The notes under the pieces were generated by a model. It ran no database searches. It was not told the origin of the DNA and saw only the letters and a program-made list of their open reading frames with translations. 64,000 nt of DNA, taken from assembly GCF_017916325.1 (NCBI RefSeq), contig NC_090171.1:884501-948500 (forward strand), read 5' to 3'. This DNA comes from Leishmania martiniquensis (lineage: Eukaryota > Euglenozoa > Kinetoplastea > Trypanosomatida > Trypanosomatidae). A program made the translations under genes and the position numbers. Numbering within the stretch: the stretch's first letter is position 1; each line of letters begins with the position of its first letter. This document shows, piece after piece, positions 19,705-29,447 of the stretch.

Positions 19705-22418
19705 GGGACCTACCGGCACATACTGCTGCTACCGAGCGCCTCATCTGCCTCCGAAGAGGCGCGCGCCCGCTGCTGTCAACCCTACAAGCACCGGTTTCCC
19801 AGAGCGCGCAATCATCGAGGGAGCAGACCACGGCAGGCATACACCTGTGCGCGCCGTCTTTTCAGTCGGAACGTTCGCAGGTATCTCTGCCGACCGTGAG
19901 GGCCTGTACGCACTCCCACGTTACGACGACGGCGGCTTCAGCTGCTACGCCCGTGCCACGCCCGCATAGAGGCGGCCCACTTCACCTTCCGAGCCCGTGC
20001 TCGTCCGTAAGGTCACCGCTAACGTCATCGACTTCATCATCGTCTCCAGCACCCGCGGCCGTTGCAGCTGCAGCTGCAGCAGCCGCCTTGCTGAGGATTC
20101 GAAACAAAAATGCTAGCGGTCTTGCAGCAGGCAGTGATACCAGCGGCCAGCCCTCGCGTTCGGAAAGCGTGCCGCAGTCCTCGTCGCAGCACTTGGCCCC
20201 CGCACCCCCACTGAAAGCAGTGCAATCGTGTCTGCCGCCAAATCACCTTCCCCGGCCACACCTGTCGGCCGTCACCGCCACGAGTCGAACGGCGGGAGAG
20301 CCGCCCACGCGGAGTCACACCACCATCTCTTCTGTGAACCTGTCGCCGCAGTGCGTGTTCCCGTCATCGCAGAATACCCTGGCATCGGGCGCGCCCCTAG
20401 CAGCGATGGACCTATACCGAAAGGTGCTGGGGCCGGCCGAGTACGAGGTCGGACACAGCGGCGTCTTTGGACGGGCGGCGCGCACACAAGCGGGGCTGAA
20501 ACGGCCGCGCGAGCCGGACGTCTCCGAAATATCCGATGATGAGGATGACAGCAACGATGGTGGCGATGGCGGGCACAGGGACTCCATCCGCTCCTCATCA
20601 CTCTCCCCCTCTTGCTCCTCTTCCTCCATGGAGAAAGCATCTGCATTGCCACGTGTGAGGAGCGACGCAGATGAAGGTCTACCTCGCGCTCTCGGAGAGG
20701 GAGACGATGTGATTCAGGGTCGTGCAGGGCGCGTCGACGACTGGGCAACGCGCCCCACGGTTGCCTGCCCAGGTCTACTCCCCCGTCCTGTCGGGATAGA
20801 TGAAAGCCCCGCGCCACGGCCGCAGCACACTGTGGGCCCTGGTGGGTTGCCGCCACACTGGGCCACCGCGCCGTCAGAAGAGGAGGTTGGGCAGGCGACC
20901 TTCGACGGAGATACGGAGGAAGACGAAGATACGGGAGCGGATGAAGAGACCGGAGAGGAAGATGGAGGGCGCGGCCGGCGAAACGTGGTTCAAAGCGATC
21001 CGCTCCGTGTCGTTGTCGATTTCGATCAGCTAAAAAGAGTCTCAGCAGGCATGAGATCGACTGTTGCAGCCGCTCCCAGTAGTGGTGGTGCCCTGCAGCA
21101 GACTGAGGAGGTGGAAGCGCTGCTCGCAGATGACGAGGAGCGGGTTGGGCTGCAACGCAACGCCAGCCAGGATGGTAAGAAGAGTTGTCTTATGGACACA
21201 GAGCGCGAAGCGCATGAGATCGAAAGCGCACGCGCTTTCCTGCAGAAGCGAGAGCGGGCCGACGTTCAGCGGCGTGCGGCGCAAGCGGCACACACGCCCG
21301 CACCGCCATCAGAGCTTCTCCTCGATCTCCTTCAGCATCTTCCCAGCGCGCCGGGCCGTGTGATTTACAACCGAAGCAGCTGCCCGCCCGCCACCACCAC
21401 TAGCGGCTTCAGCGACGACTTTCACAAGGAGGTGCAGAAGTTCATGACGCGTATAGTGCTGCAGCGCGATGGACGCACCGGATATGAAGCACAGCCATCT
21501 GCCTGTGTTTCCGAAGCAGCGGTGGTGCATCAAGATGGTGTCCGCTCTGGTCGTCATGGCTTTACTCAGCAAAAATGTGCAAAGAAGAAACAAAAGGAGG
21601 CTGAAGCTGAGCAGCTCGTCGAGGCTGTCGAGAGGGGTATTGCCGCCGATGTGCGCGATGTTGTCGCTTACTCCCGGTTCGTCATGCAGGAGCAGCTGCA
21701 TCAGGAACGGCGAAAGGCGCCAAAGCGTTGCTCGCCACTTTCGAAGACGGCAGTCGAAGCCTCAGAGAGGGGCCGCTGCGCTCTTACGGAGATGGGCACT
21801 GATGGCGGCGTGGCGGCTTCCGATCAGCACCAACAACTCGCTGAGCTGCGCGCGGTGGTCGAGAAGAAGCTCAGCATCATGCGCGCCGCTGTAGAAGCTG
21901 CGGACAAAGAGGGCGACGCCGAGAGTGCTGCCCTGCGCACTAAGGGCGCTGAAGGCGGCGAAAGTGATGCGAAGGAGGCGCCGGTCGCGCGTGAAGCAGC
22001 GCCGCAGAGCGCCAAGGCGAGGCTTGTCGCGGCCCACGCTCGATTCATGGATATCGTGCGCAACGCTGCGGCGTACCGCCGCGAGAAAGCGGAAGCAGCT
22101 GAGGCCGCGGAGAAGGGACTCGAGGCCACCGTGGCAGCGTGGAGAAGGTCCTACGATACGCTGCTGACGCGCGAGCTGAATCGTCACTGGACGGGGACGA
22201 GACCAGAGAAACAATCGCGGACGGAGGCGCGGCAGCGACAACCCGAGAAGCACCAGAGGACACAACGCCACCAGCCATCAGCTGATTTATGGGAGATGAC
22301 AAAGGGGCTTAGGAAAAGTGAGCGCAAGCGGCTGCATGAGCTTTTCAAGGCGGCGGCGAGTGCGTTCCCCGCTCCATCCTTTGAGTACCGTCCACCCCCA
22401 TCGACGTTTCCGGAGTAG
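19650..22418 (+). CDS. Large hypothetical protein, low-complexity N terminus and helical C terminus
   Basis: I do not recognise this 922-residue protein. Residues 1-250 are Ser/Pro/Thr/Ala-rich with an alanine run. A segment from MDLYRKVLGPAEYEVG (about 253) looks more conserved and is followed by a basic cluster (LKRPREP) and an acidic Ser-Asp run near 291-305, then a second acidic run near 421-445. From about 500 the protein is charged and helical, with likely coiled-coil segments around 640-840. It ends in a compact basic helix (KGLRKSERKRLHELFKAA) and a Pro-rich tail. The basic and acidic clusters would suit a nuclear protein, but function is unknown. The ATG at 20406 is a credible alternative start (670 residues), since the region before it is low-complexity and a uORF overlaps 19650. 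Confidence 0.65.
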   Translation: MPGSPMDGKPRQYGPPAVGDLPAHTAATERLICLRRGARPLLSTLQAPVSQSAQSSREQTTAGIHLCAPSFQSERSQVSLPTVRACTHSHVTTTAASAATPVPRPHRGGPLHLPSPCSSVRSPLTSSTSSSSPAPAAVAAAAAAAALLRIRNKNASGLAAGSDTSGQPSRSESVPQSSSQHLAPAPPLKAVQSCLPPNHLPRPHLSAVTATSRTAGEPPTRSHTTISSVNLSPQCVFPSSQNTLASGAPLAAMDLYRKVLGPAEYEVGHSGVFGRAARTQAGLKRPREPDVSEISDDEDDSNDGGDGGHRDSIRSSSLSPSCSSSSMEKASALPRVRSDADEGLPRALGEGDDVIQGRAGRVDDWATRPTVACPGLLPRPVGIDESPAPRPQHTVGPGGLPPHWATAPSEEEVGQATFDGDTEEDEDTGADEETGEEDGGRGRRNVVQSDPLRVVVDFDQLKRVSAGMRSTVAAAPSSGGALQQTEEVEALLADDEERVGLQRNASQDGKKSCLMDTEREAHEIESARAFLQKRERADVQRRAAQAAHTPAPPSELLLDLLQHLPSAPGRVIYNRSSCPPATTTSGFSDDFHKEVQKFMTRIVLQRDGRTGYEAQPSACVSEAAVVHQDGVRSGRHGFTQQKCAKKKQKEAEAEQLVEAVERGIAADVRDVVAYSRFVMQEQLHQERRKAPKRCSPLSKTAVEASERGRCALTEMGTDGGVAASDQHQQLAELRAVVEKKLSIMRAAVEAADKEGDAESAALRTKGAEGGESDAKEAPVAREAAPQSAKARLVAAHARFMDIVRNAAAYRREKAEAAEAAEKGLEATVAAWRRSYDTLLTRELNRHWTGTRPEKQSRTEARQRQPEKHQRTQRHQPSADLWEMTKGLRKSERKRLHELFKAAASAFPAPSFEYRPPPSTFPE

Positions 22419-23088
22419 ACTCGTTCCTCCTCCCTTCTGCCCTCTCTTTTGAGACCGACGCCATCACTGATGAGCCGCAACGCGTCGGTGGGGCGGAGAG
22501 AGCAAGGTGCGCATAGGAGCAACGACAGACAGTTCCCGTGGCGCTCCTTGTCTCCGCACGCGCTCTCAAAATAAAAAGGGCAAGTGCATACGCGCGTACG
22601 CAGAGGGGCACTTACTTTGCTTTACCTTTTACGTGTCATCTCTCCGGGAGCGAAGAAGAAATGGAGGAGGAGGAGGGGTGGGGGGCAAGGAGGATGGCCA
22701 CGCGTACCCGAAATACCGGGCTGTAGATGTGTACGGCCACTGCATGTAGGCCTCAAACTGGCCTCCTTTTGTAGTTTGGCGCTTGCTTGCTTCTTTCGCC
22801 ACTCATGTTCCATCGAGCCTCATCGGCTGGCACTCCCCTGCTGCTGTTCCCCTCGGTGGCTTGCTCTGTCCACCGGTGCTGCCGCTGTAGCTGCTGTAAC
22901 ACCTGAGGCTTTCGGCCCTGCTCTCTCTCCCTCTCTGTACCGTCCACCCCACCGACTCCTTTTCTGCCCTCTCTACCCTATCGCTCAATTCTTCTCGCCC
23001 CTCTTCTGCCTTCGCAGTTTGAGGCGCAGCGAGATCGTGTGTGGGGGGGGAGGGGAGGGAAGTGTCACCTCAGAGGGTGTACGCCCGT
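22419..23088. other. Spacer between the two hypothetical protein genes
   Basis: About 0.7 kb of UTR and intergenic DNA with no supported gene. Pyrimidine-rich stretches lie around 22910-23000. Confidence 0.5.
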
Positions 23089-23113
23089 GTTTGTTCTCTC
23101 TGCACCTTTATAG
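23089..23113 (+). promoter_or_regulatory. Predicted trans-splice acceptor of the 636-residue protein gene
   Basis: A T/C-rich tract (23089-23111) ends at an AG (23112-23113), 15 nt before the ATG at 23129. The short distance supports this ATG as the start. Confidence 0.5.
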
Positions 23114-23128
23114 TCATCAATACCCACG

Positions 23129-25039
23129 ATGGAGGCGCTGTTCTACGACCACACCACCACCAGCCAGGCAGCCAGGCAGGCAGACCTTCGCCAGGCCATG
23201 CAAGCATTTCTGGCGGACGCCGCCTCTCGGTCGGCCGTGCAGCTCGTCGGCCTCTCTGTGCACATTCCCGTTCCGTCTGCCGTGACTGCGGCCGCGCATA
23301 GTGTCAGCGGCAGCCGCACCGCTAGGGGCACATCCGCGTCGCATGAAGACATAGCTGTGGCGGCACGGGGTGCTGTGGCAGATAAAGAACATGCAGCGGC
23401 CGTGCCGCCACCTCCCGCGACTTCCCGTCGATGTCGCACGGCACAGAAGCTGGCCTGGTGCGCCTGGGAAGCTGACCGACGCCTTCGCCAGGCAGCGGAG
23501 GACGCCGCGGAGATCAACATGTGGATCGCACACGGTGATCTCTCTGCGCCACTGAAGGCCGGTGGAGGGCGCACCAGGTCCTCTGTCGGCTCTCCTGTCC
23601 TCGTTCCCGTAGCCTTCTTGGCTCCGTGTACTCGTGACGACCTCGTAGTCTATGAGAGTTGGCAGCGCTGTGCTGAGGCATGCATCGAGGTACCGACCGC
23701 TGACGTGTCGCGCGGCCCCGTATCGCGAGCCACTCGCATGCTCTCGCCACTGCGCTGCGCTGGCCTCATCGCCCTTTCGCTTGGCGCCCCATCACTGCTC
23801 TTATCTTGGGCGGAGCGGTCGGCGCGCTGCCACCTCGAAAATCTTCTCCTTCCTCATCAGAGCCTTCTCATGGATCTGTCGTGGTGGGTGGAGGCGACAA
23901 GTGAACGCGCAGCCGGCAGCCGCGTGAGTAGTGCCGTGCTGCGCGACCTCTTCATAAGCGACGTCCAGCCTTCTCTGAAATTGCCGAAGGGAGACAGTCG
24001 GTGTGCGGTGTGGATCTCGTATGCCGCCCTCCTGGCGTCGCTGCATCCGTCGCTGCCCAACAGCGGCGACGGTGCCAGGATGAAGGACGTCAGCATGAGC
24101 GAGCGTGGTAAAGGGAATGTGTCACCAGGAAGGCGTGAGTGGGGCACGGCGTGTGGCAGTATCGCCGGCGTGGATGAGCAGGCGTTCACGACGACATACA
24201 CCCTGATCCGCCAGCTGCTCAGCTCGCTGAACGCGAGTCGTTCCGGTGCTGTGGGTCGCACGCAGCTCCTGCGCGTTGTCCTTAGCTATGGGGGCCACTG
24301 CTCTGCGTTGCAGCGCCGACTCGTGCACACGTGCAGTCGCACGGCGTGCGGACCCATGCGGGCAGACGCAGCACTGCTGCACACACGGTCACTGGTTGAC
24401 GTGCACGCCTTGTTTGGGGTGCTTGCCGGCCAGGACACAGTACACATGTACAACGAAGCCGCCGCGTTCGTTCGCACGGCGCGACGTCGCGCGAGCGCCG
24501 GCCAGGCAGTGCAGCAACGACATCGACTCATCGCTCTGCAAAGCGCCCAAGTTAAGGTCACCTTGCCCACCCCTTCCACCGCCTGCGGCACCGACAGCGA
24601 AGCGTTGGCGTCTGATGCGGCAAGCGTATGTAGCAACGCCTTTGTGGAGCGAGGTGCCAGAGCGCTTGCTCGAAAGCTGCGACGATGGGAGAACAAACGA
24701 CTGGGCAAAACGGGGAGCCAGGGGGCGCGTGCCCACTCGCACGTCAAGGCAACAAAGAGGGCGATGGCGCGAGTGCAAGCGAAGGCCTGCGCTGCTGATT
24801 CTGAGAGTGTTCTCTCGCGCGCTGTTGAAAGGGCTGGCGGAGCAGCAACGCGCGGCAAGGCCGGGAAAAAGCGCCGAGCTGAGCTGCTGGCGTTAGGGGA
24901 GGGTTGCCCTTCCGCTGACACCGTCGAAGGGTTGTCGCCGCGGCGGAAGCAGAGAAAGACGGGTACGGCGACTCTCAGCTCAACGCCGCCTATCGACACC
25001 GCGCTCAAGTGGAGCGAGGATGTGACTGGGAGTGGCTAA
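23129..25039 (+). CDS. Hypothetical protein with basic C terminus
   Basis: I do not recognise this 636-residue protein. The first ~60 residues are helical and fairly hydrophobic. A WCAWEADRRLRQ helix lies near 111-122. The middle (about 190-450) is leucine-rich and helical, including a stretch rich in Leu, Trp and Ala (about 220-255) that could pack as a repeat fold. I see no catalytic motif, signal peptide or clear transmembrane segment. From about 505 the sequence is strongly basic (RKLRRWENKRLGK, KRAMARVQ, GKAGKKRRAE, RRKQRK), which suggests RNA binding or nuclear/nucleolar location, an inference only. Codon use and a well-placed splice acceptor support a real gene. Confidence 0.75.
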   Translation: MEALFYDHTTTSQAARQADLRQAMQAFLADAASRSAVQLVGLSVHIPVPSAVTAAAHSVSGSRTARGTSASHEDIAVAARGAVADKEHAAAVPPPPATSRRCRTAQKLAWCAWEADRRLRQAAEDAAEINMWIAHGDLSAPLKAGGGRTRSSVGSPVLVPVAFLAPCTRDDLVVYESWQRCAEACIEVPTADVSRGPVSRATRMLSPLRCAGLIALSLGAPSLLLSWAERSARCHLENLLLPHQSLLMDLSWWVEATSERAAGSRVSSAVLRDLFISDVQPSLKLPKGDSRCAVWISYAALLASLHPSLPNSGDGARMKDVSMSERGKGNVSPGRREWGTACGSIAGVDEQAFTTTYTLIRQLLSSLNASRSGAVGRTQLLRVVLSYGGHCSALQRRLVHTCSRTACGPMRADAALLHTRSLVDVHALFGVLAGQDTVHMYNEAAAFVRTARRRASAGQAVQQRHRLIALQSAQVKVTLPTPSTACGTDSEALASDAASVCSNAFVERGARALARKLRRWENKRLGKTGSQGARAHSHVKATKRAMARVQAKACAADSESVLSRAVERAGGAATRGKAGKKRRAELLALGEGCPSADTVEGLSPRRKQRKTGTATLSSTPPIDTALKWSEDVTGSG

Positions 25040-25894
25040 AGTATTTGCGCTGGTGCTGCCGCGCTACCCAAACCATAAAGTGCTCGTCGTGCCGATCTTT
25101 TCGCTTGCCGCTTAACAAAGGCTGCTGCTGAAGTAGCCCTCCGTGGCATGTGGAGGCTAACGCATGTGCGTAGGCGTAGGCAATGGAGGCGTACGCGGAG
25201 CTGCTGCATGTCTGAAGCAGAACAGCGCGCTCTTCAACGGGCTGCGAAGGGGCGACCGAGGGAGGAGGGGAAGCGCGCTGGTGGTACGGCCGTCTCGTCT
25301 TACGCCTCCTCTCTTCCTTCCAGGTGAACTGTTCCCTCCCTTCGTGTACCTATCGACTTTACCGCACTGTGCCGCTACAGAGGTGTGTGTGTGTGTTTGT
25401 GCCGGGCAAATGCGGAGACGCACAGACGGCCGAGGCAACGCCATCACAGTGTCAGAGCGTTGTCCCTCCCTTTCTCTCACTCTCTCTCTGCTTCCGCACA
25501 CCGCTCCCGATCAACCACCGCTGTCGACCCCCCCTTCCTTTGCTTGTGGCTCACCTCCCCGTCCTCTGTCCTTCTCCTGGCCCCTATGCGTTTTTTTTTG
25601 GGGGGCTCATACCGTCATGAGGCCGCGTATTCGGGACGGAGTCCAAAGCCAATCGAAAAGAGCATTCCCCAACACTCGAAAGCTCACGCAAGCCACTGCG
25701 GCGCGCGTCAGCACCGGAAGAGGCCCCCATCCCCCATTACCCCTGCATGCACACACCACAGCAAATCGCATTGGTATCTTTTTCGCTCTATTTCTCCTCT
25801 GCGTCATCGACAACAGAAATATATACAATATATATATATACATACACACACACGCGCACCTTCACACACCTCATCTACGCGAAGAGCTCCCCGT
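25040..25894. other. Spacer upstream of the choline-transporter-like gene
   Basis: No supported gene. The frame of the downstream gene is open through here to 25164 but has no in-frame ATG that lies after a splice acceptor, and it reads as low-complexity sequence, so it is treated as non-coding. Confidence 0.5.
25819..25858. repeat. TA/CA microsatellite
   Basis: A TA-rich run passes into a CA-rich run. It lies just upstream of the predicted 5' end of the choline-transporter-like mRNA. Confidence 0.75.
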
Positions 25895-26001
25895 CATTCC
25901 TTCCCTTTTTCGCTATTCGTCTCCGTGTCCGATCCGTTTCTCATTTTCGAGAGTCGCTCTCTCTCTTCCTGTTCCTCTCTCCCCCACCCCCTTCTCTGCA
26001 G
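25895..26001 (+). promoter_or_regulatory. Polypyrimidine region with two candidate trans-splice acceptors
   Basis: Two C/T-rich tracts lie in tandem. The first (25895-25948) ends at AG 25950-25951, giving a 52-nt 5'UTR. The second (25955-25998) ends at AG 26000-26001, only two bases before the ATG at 26004. Either retains that ATG as the first start. Confidence 0.5.
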
Positions 26002-26003
26002 CG

Positions 26004-27542
26004 ATGAGTAAGGCGTTCAACTACGACAGGGGCAACGAAAAGCCCGGCAAGGCCCCTGTAGCCGCGAATGCAGGCATTCCCATAAGTGACGGCCTTGCAG
26101 GCACGTATGGTAACACTACCCAGTACGGGTATCCGCAGGCAGAGGTCAACTACGACCCGCTCGCTGGTCCGCCAGTAGAAGGCGTTCCGCTGTACCCTGA
26201 AGCGGCGTCGAATGCAGCGCAAACACCGCGGCTCCAGCGCTTCCGCATCCAGGGCTTCAAGGACGTGTGGGCCACGATCCTCTTCGCCGTCTTTGTCCTC
26301 TTCTCGATTGCGTGGAGTGTTGCGCAGCTCGCCACGTACCGCTTCGACCGCGGCACGCCTGGCCAGTCTCCGTTCACTCCGACAGAGAATCAGCCTGGTC
26401 TGTTCTGGTTCGTGATTGCGTGCGTCTTCTCTGCGGCTGTTTCGGTCGTCAGCTCGATGGCGATGCTCATCGTTGCGCAGCGCATTCCTGTCGAACTGAT
26501 TTATATCGCCAACTTCATGACCATTGCAATGTTTCTCATCTCGGCGGTGGTCGCATTTGTGCGGGTGCACGTTGTCGCTGGCATCATTATGGTTCTATGC
26601 ACCGTCTTTCAGGCTGTGTGGCTCTTCTTGGTCCGCCACCGTATTCCGTTCGCGGCCGCGCTGCTCAAGGCGTCTGCAAAGCTCATCATCGCGTACAAGT
26701 TCACGTTCGTGCTGAACCTCGCGCTCTGTGTGTTGTCATTCGGCTACGTCGTGCTCTGGGGCTTCGGCATGGCAGCGCCGATCGATCGATTCTACAAGGA
26801 CCAGGGTAACGGCGGCTACGGTGTCGCGATAGGCCTGCTTGCCTTCACCTTGATGTGGGTGTCACAGGTGATACCGAACGTCATGCACGTGACGACCGCC
26901 GGCCTGGTGGCGACGTGGTACTTCGCCGGCTTGAACAACATGCCTCGAAACCCCACGCTGGCTTCGTTTAAGCGTGCCACGACAACGAGCTTCGGCTCCA
27001 TCTGCTTCGGCTCCCTCGTTGTTGCCATCATTCAGTTCCTTCGCTGGCTGGTCGAGAGCTCTGGCAGCGACTACGAGAACGGCTTCTTGCGCTGCCTTCT
27101 CGAGTGCATGCTTCGATGCCTGCAGAGCATTGTCGAGTACTTCAACCGCTACGCGTTCGTGCACGTCGCCATCTACGGCTGCAGTTACATCGAGGGTGCG
27201 AAGCGTACCTTCGCACTTTGCCAGCAGTGCTTCTTTGCCGCCTACTTCAATGATTGCCTCGTGACACCCACGTTGAATATGTTCACCCTCTCCATTTCGC
27301 TTCTGTTTGCGCTCCTTGCTGGCGCAATCTCTCGTTCATGGCCGATGGGCGTGCTCGTGTTCCTCGTCGCGGCGATAGTGCACTCACTCTTTTTCACGGC
27401 CGTGGATAGCGCCGTGACGACGGTCTTCGTGTGCTTTGCGGAGTCCCCCGAGGCACTGCGTGAGTCGGACCCGCAGTTGTACAGCTCCATCTACGCTGCC
27501 GACGCGAACGGCACGCACAACAACGCGCCGCCACCGGTATAG
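26004..27542 (+). CDS. Choline transporter-like protein (Pns1/CTL, SLC44 family)
   Basis: A 512-residue polytopic membrane protein. A soluble Gly/Tyr/Pro-rich N terminus (1-85) is followed by about nine or ten hydrophobic segments beginning near residue 88. The C-terminal half carries the CTL-family signature: the FNRYAFVHVAIYG segment (about 374-386), the following amphipathic stretch, and the late VFVCFAESPEALRESD segment that closes the domain. Between TM1 and TM2 is a short loop, shorter than the large glycosylated loop of animal CTL1, which fits the yeast Pns1 type. Family members move choline or ethanolamine, or have unknown substrates, at plasma or organelle membranes; substrate here is not determinable. 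The ATG lies directly after polypyrimidine-AG signals. Confidence 0.88.
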   Translation: MSKAFNYDRGNEKPGKAPVAANAGIPISDGLAGTYGNTTQYGYPQAEVNYDPLAGPPVEGVPLYPEAASNAAQTPRLQRFRIQGFKDVWATILFAVFVLFSIAWSVAQLATYRFDRGTPGQSPFTPTENQPGLFWFVIACVFSAAVSVVSSMAMLIVAQRIPVELIYIANFMTIAMFLISAVVAFVRVHVVAGIIMVLCTVFQAVWLFLVRHRIPFAAALLKASAKLIIAYKFTFVLNLALCVLSFGYVVLWGFGMAAPIDRFYKDQGNGGYGVAIGLLAFTLMWVSQVIPNVMHVTTAGLVATWYFAGLNNMPRNPTLASFKRATTTSFGSICFGSLVVAIIQFLRWLVESSGSDYENGFLRCLLECMLRCLQSIVEYFNRYAFVHVAIYGCSYIEGAKRTFALCQQCFFAAYFNDCLVTPTLNMFTLSISLLFALLAGAISRSWPMGVLVFLVAAIVHSLFFTAVDSAVTTVFVCFAESPEALRESDPQLYSSIYAADANGTHNNAPPPV

Positions 27543-29339
27543 AGGCCAAACAAGAAAATAAAAAAAACTGAAGGGGTCACGAGGACACTGAAATCGGGCA
27601 GGGCTGCAAACGTCGATCAGCCAAAGTGACGTGGCCCGTGCGCTGTTGTCTTACCTGCCTCAGCCTCGCATGCTCGGGCGGGGCAACTGCTGCGCCCCAC
27701 ACTTAAACCCCAGCCCGCCGTCTTCCGTGATGCCTTTTTCCTCTCCCCCTCTCTTATCAGCCCCCCTAAACACACACACCTCCCCGCTTACATTCGGCAG
27801 ATTTCTTCTCTTCCCCCCTCACCCGCCTCCTTTACTCCTTGCCGTATTTGTTTCAAAGCGAATGGCGCCCAACTTGTGTAAAAATGTTCCGCGCACGTCC
27901 GCGTGTTGGCTTGGTTCTGAATGTCTGTCCTGTACGGGTTTTGCGGGCTCAGTTCATTTTCTTTCGCTTCCTTCACTCTCTTTTTTCTTCGCTTGCCCCT
28001 CCCTCCCCCTTTTTTTCACAGGAGACGCCCGTTTGAGGCAGCCACTGAGAGCCTCCCTCGTCACATCTCTTGCGCCAACTCATCACTCGCATGGCCTTTG
28101 GCGCGCTCTGCACCTTCTTGGGCATGAAGAGCGCTTTCGCGCTGGCCGCCGCCTCCGCGGCATCTCTATGTCTCTCAGCGTCTCTCTCTCCCTCAAGCTC
28201 ATGCCTGTCCTGTTTGTATCTTCTCGCGTGCGTCTATTTGCTTCGGTTAACCTCTGTCATCTTCACTCGTACGCTTTTTTTCTTGTATTTGTGTGTGTGT
28301 GTTGCCGGATACTTTAGATTGGCTCGGGTGCACTGGTGGATGGGTGCGAAGAGGGGTTGCTGCATCGCAAGATGTTGCCGTGTGGATAGCGCCTCATCTT
28401 TGTGAATTTGCTTTAGGCTCACGTGCCTCCTCCCCCTCTCCTCTCTTCCGCACAAGCGCACGCAGAGAAGCAGTTCCTGACGCAGTCGGGCCTTGAGCGG
28501 CACAACGTCCCCCTCCCCTCCCTTTCCGGAAGAGGAAGAGGAGGCGGGAGAGGGGAGGGGACTGGTGATGCTCTGCTTTGTGGAGTTGTTCCGTTGAGCG
28601 AGAGTGGCCGCTCTCAGCTTTCCTCTTCGCCTCTAGCCAGCTAGTTGGTAACCACGCCACATGAAGCAAGGAGAAGGCGGCGTATGTCTGGGTGAGCATA
28701 TTGGGTATGGCGGCACGAAGAGCCCCTCCTCCCCACCCACCCACCCTGCGCCTGCCGTCTCCTTCATCTCAAGGTTTGCTCAGCGCGCCTTCCGCTCAGC
28801 TTTTAGCGGTGCGTAGCAGGCGTCGCTCTATGGTTCCCTTTCCCCTCTTTCGTGTACGTGTGTATGGTCCAATGTGACTCGACGTGGGGGGAGGGCGGAG
28901 GTCATCGGTTCTCAGAGGGGGAGATGGGGAGGAGGAAGAGTTGGGCAAGGGCTTCGACTTGGCGTATGTATTCCAGCCGTCGCCTTGCAGAGTCGGCAAC
29001 GCGGCAGCTGGTTCGCCGTCGCTAGCAGCGCCCATCGTTCCCTTCCGATGATCTGCTGTACAATCGCTCGCCGACTTCTGCTGCTCTTTTCTGGCCTCAG
29101 CCATCCTTCCTCTGGCGACGCGTTTGCCCCTTTCTTTTCTTTTCCCCGTACGGCCGGCCGAATACACCGACACGCATCTGCACTCCCGAGCCCCCAACCC
29201 TCCCTGTGCGTCGGACAGCCACCGCTGCAACAGCAACTCACTACGCCAAAGCAGAGGCGAACCTGACCAGAAGCTCGATCGTCGCTGCTTCAGTGGGCTC
29301 GTATCTCCATCACAGCGCCAAACGCCGCGCCTCCGAGCC
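27543..29339. other. Spacer between CTL-like and BRCT genes
   Basis: About 1.8 kb with no supported gene. It is rich in pyrimidine tracts (27735-27840, 27960-28020). The 228-residue + frame at 27631-28317 is hydrophobic low-complexity translation of such tracts. Confidence 0.5.
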
Positions 29340-29375
29340 TCTCTGTCTGTGTTTTTCCTCTTCTTCCTCTTTCAG
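29340..29375 (+). promoter_or_regulatory. Predicted trans-splice acceptor of the BRCT gene
   Basis: A strong pyrimidine tract (29340-29373) is followed immediately by AG at 29374-29375, giving a 5'UTR of about 72 nt to the ATG at 29448. Confidence 0.6.
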
Positions 29376-29447
29376 CTCCTCCATCATACGGCCTCCTCTT
29401 GAGGTTAGGCATCAGCACACGCGCGGTGGCGCACCTCTCTCCCAAAT

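Noticed and set aside
25164..26003. 280-residue N-terminal extension of the choline-transporter-like frame
   Set aside because: The extension lies before polypyrimidine-AG signals, contains microsatellite translation, and is absent from the family. The ATG at 26004 is the better start.
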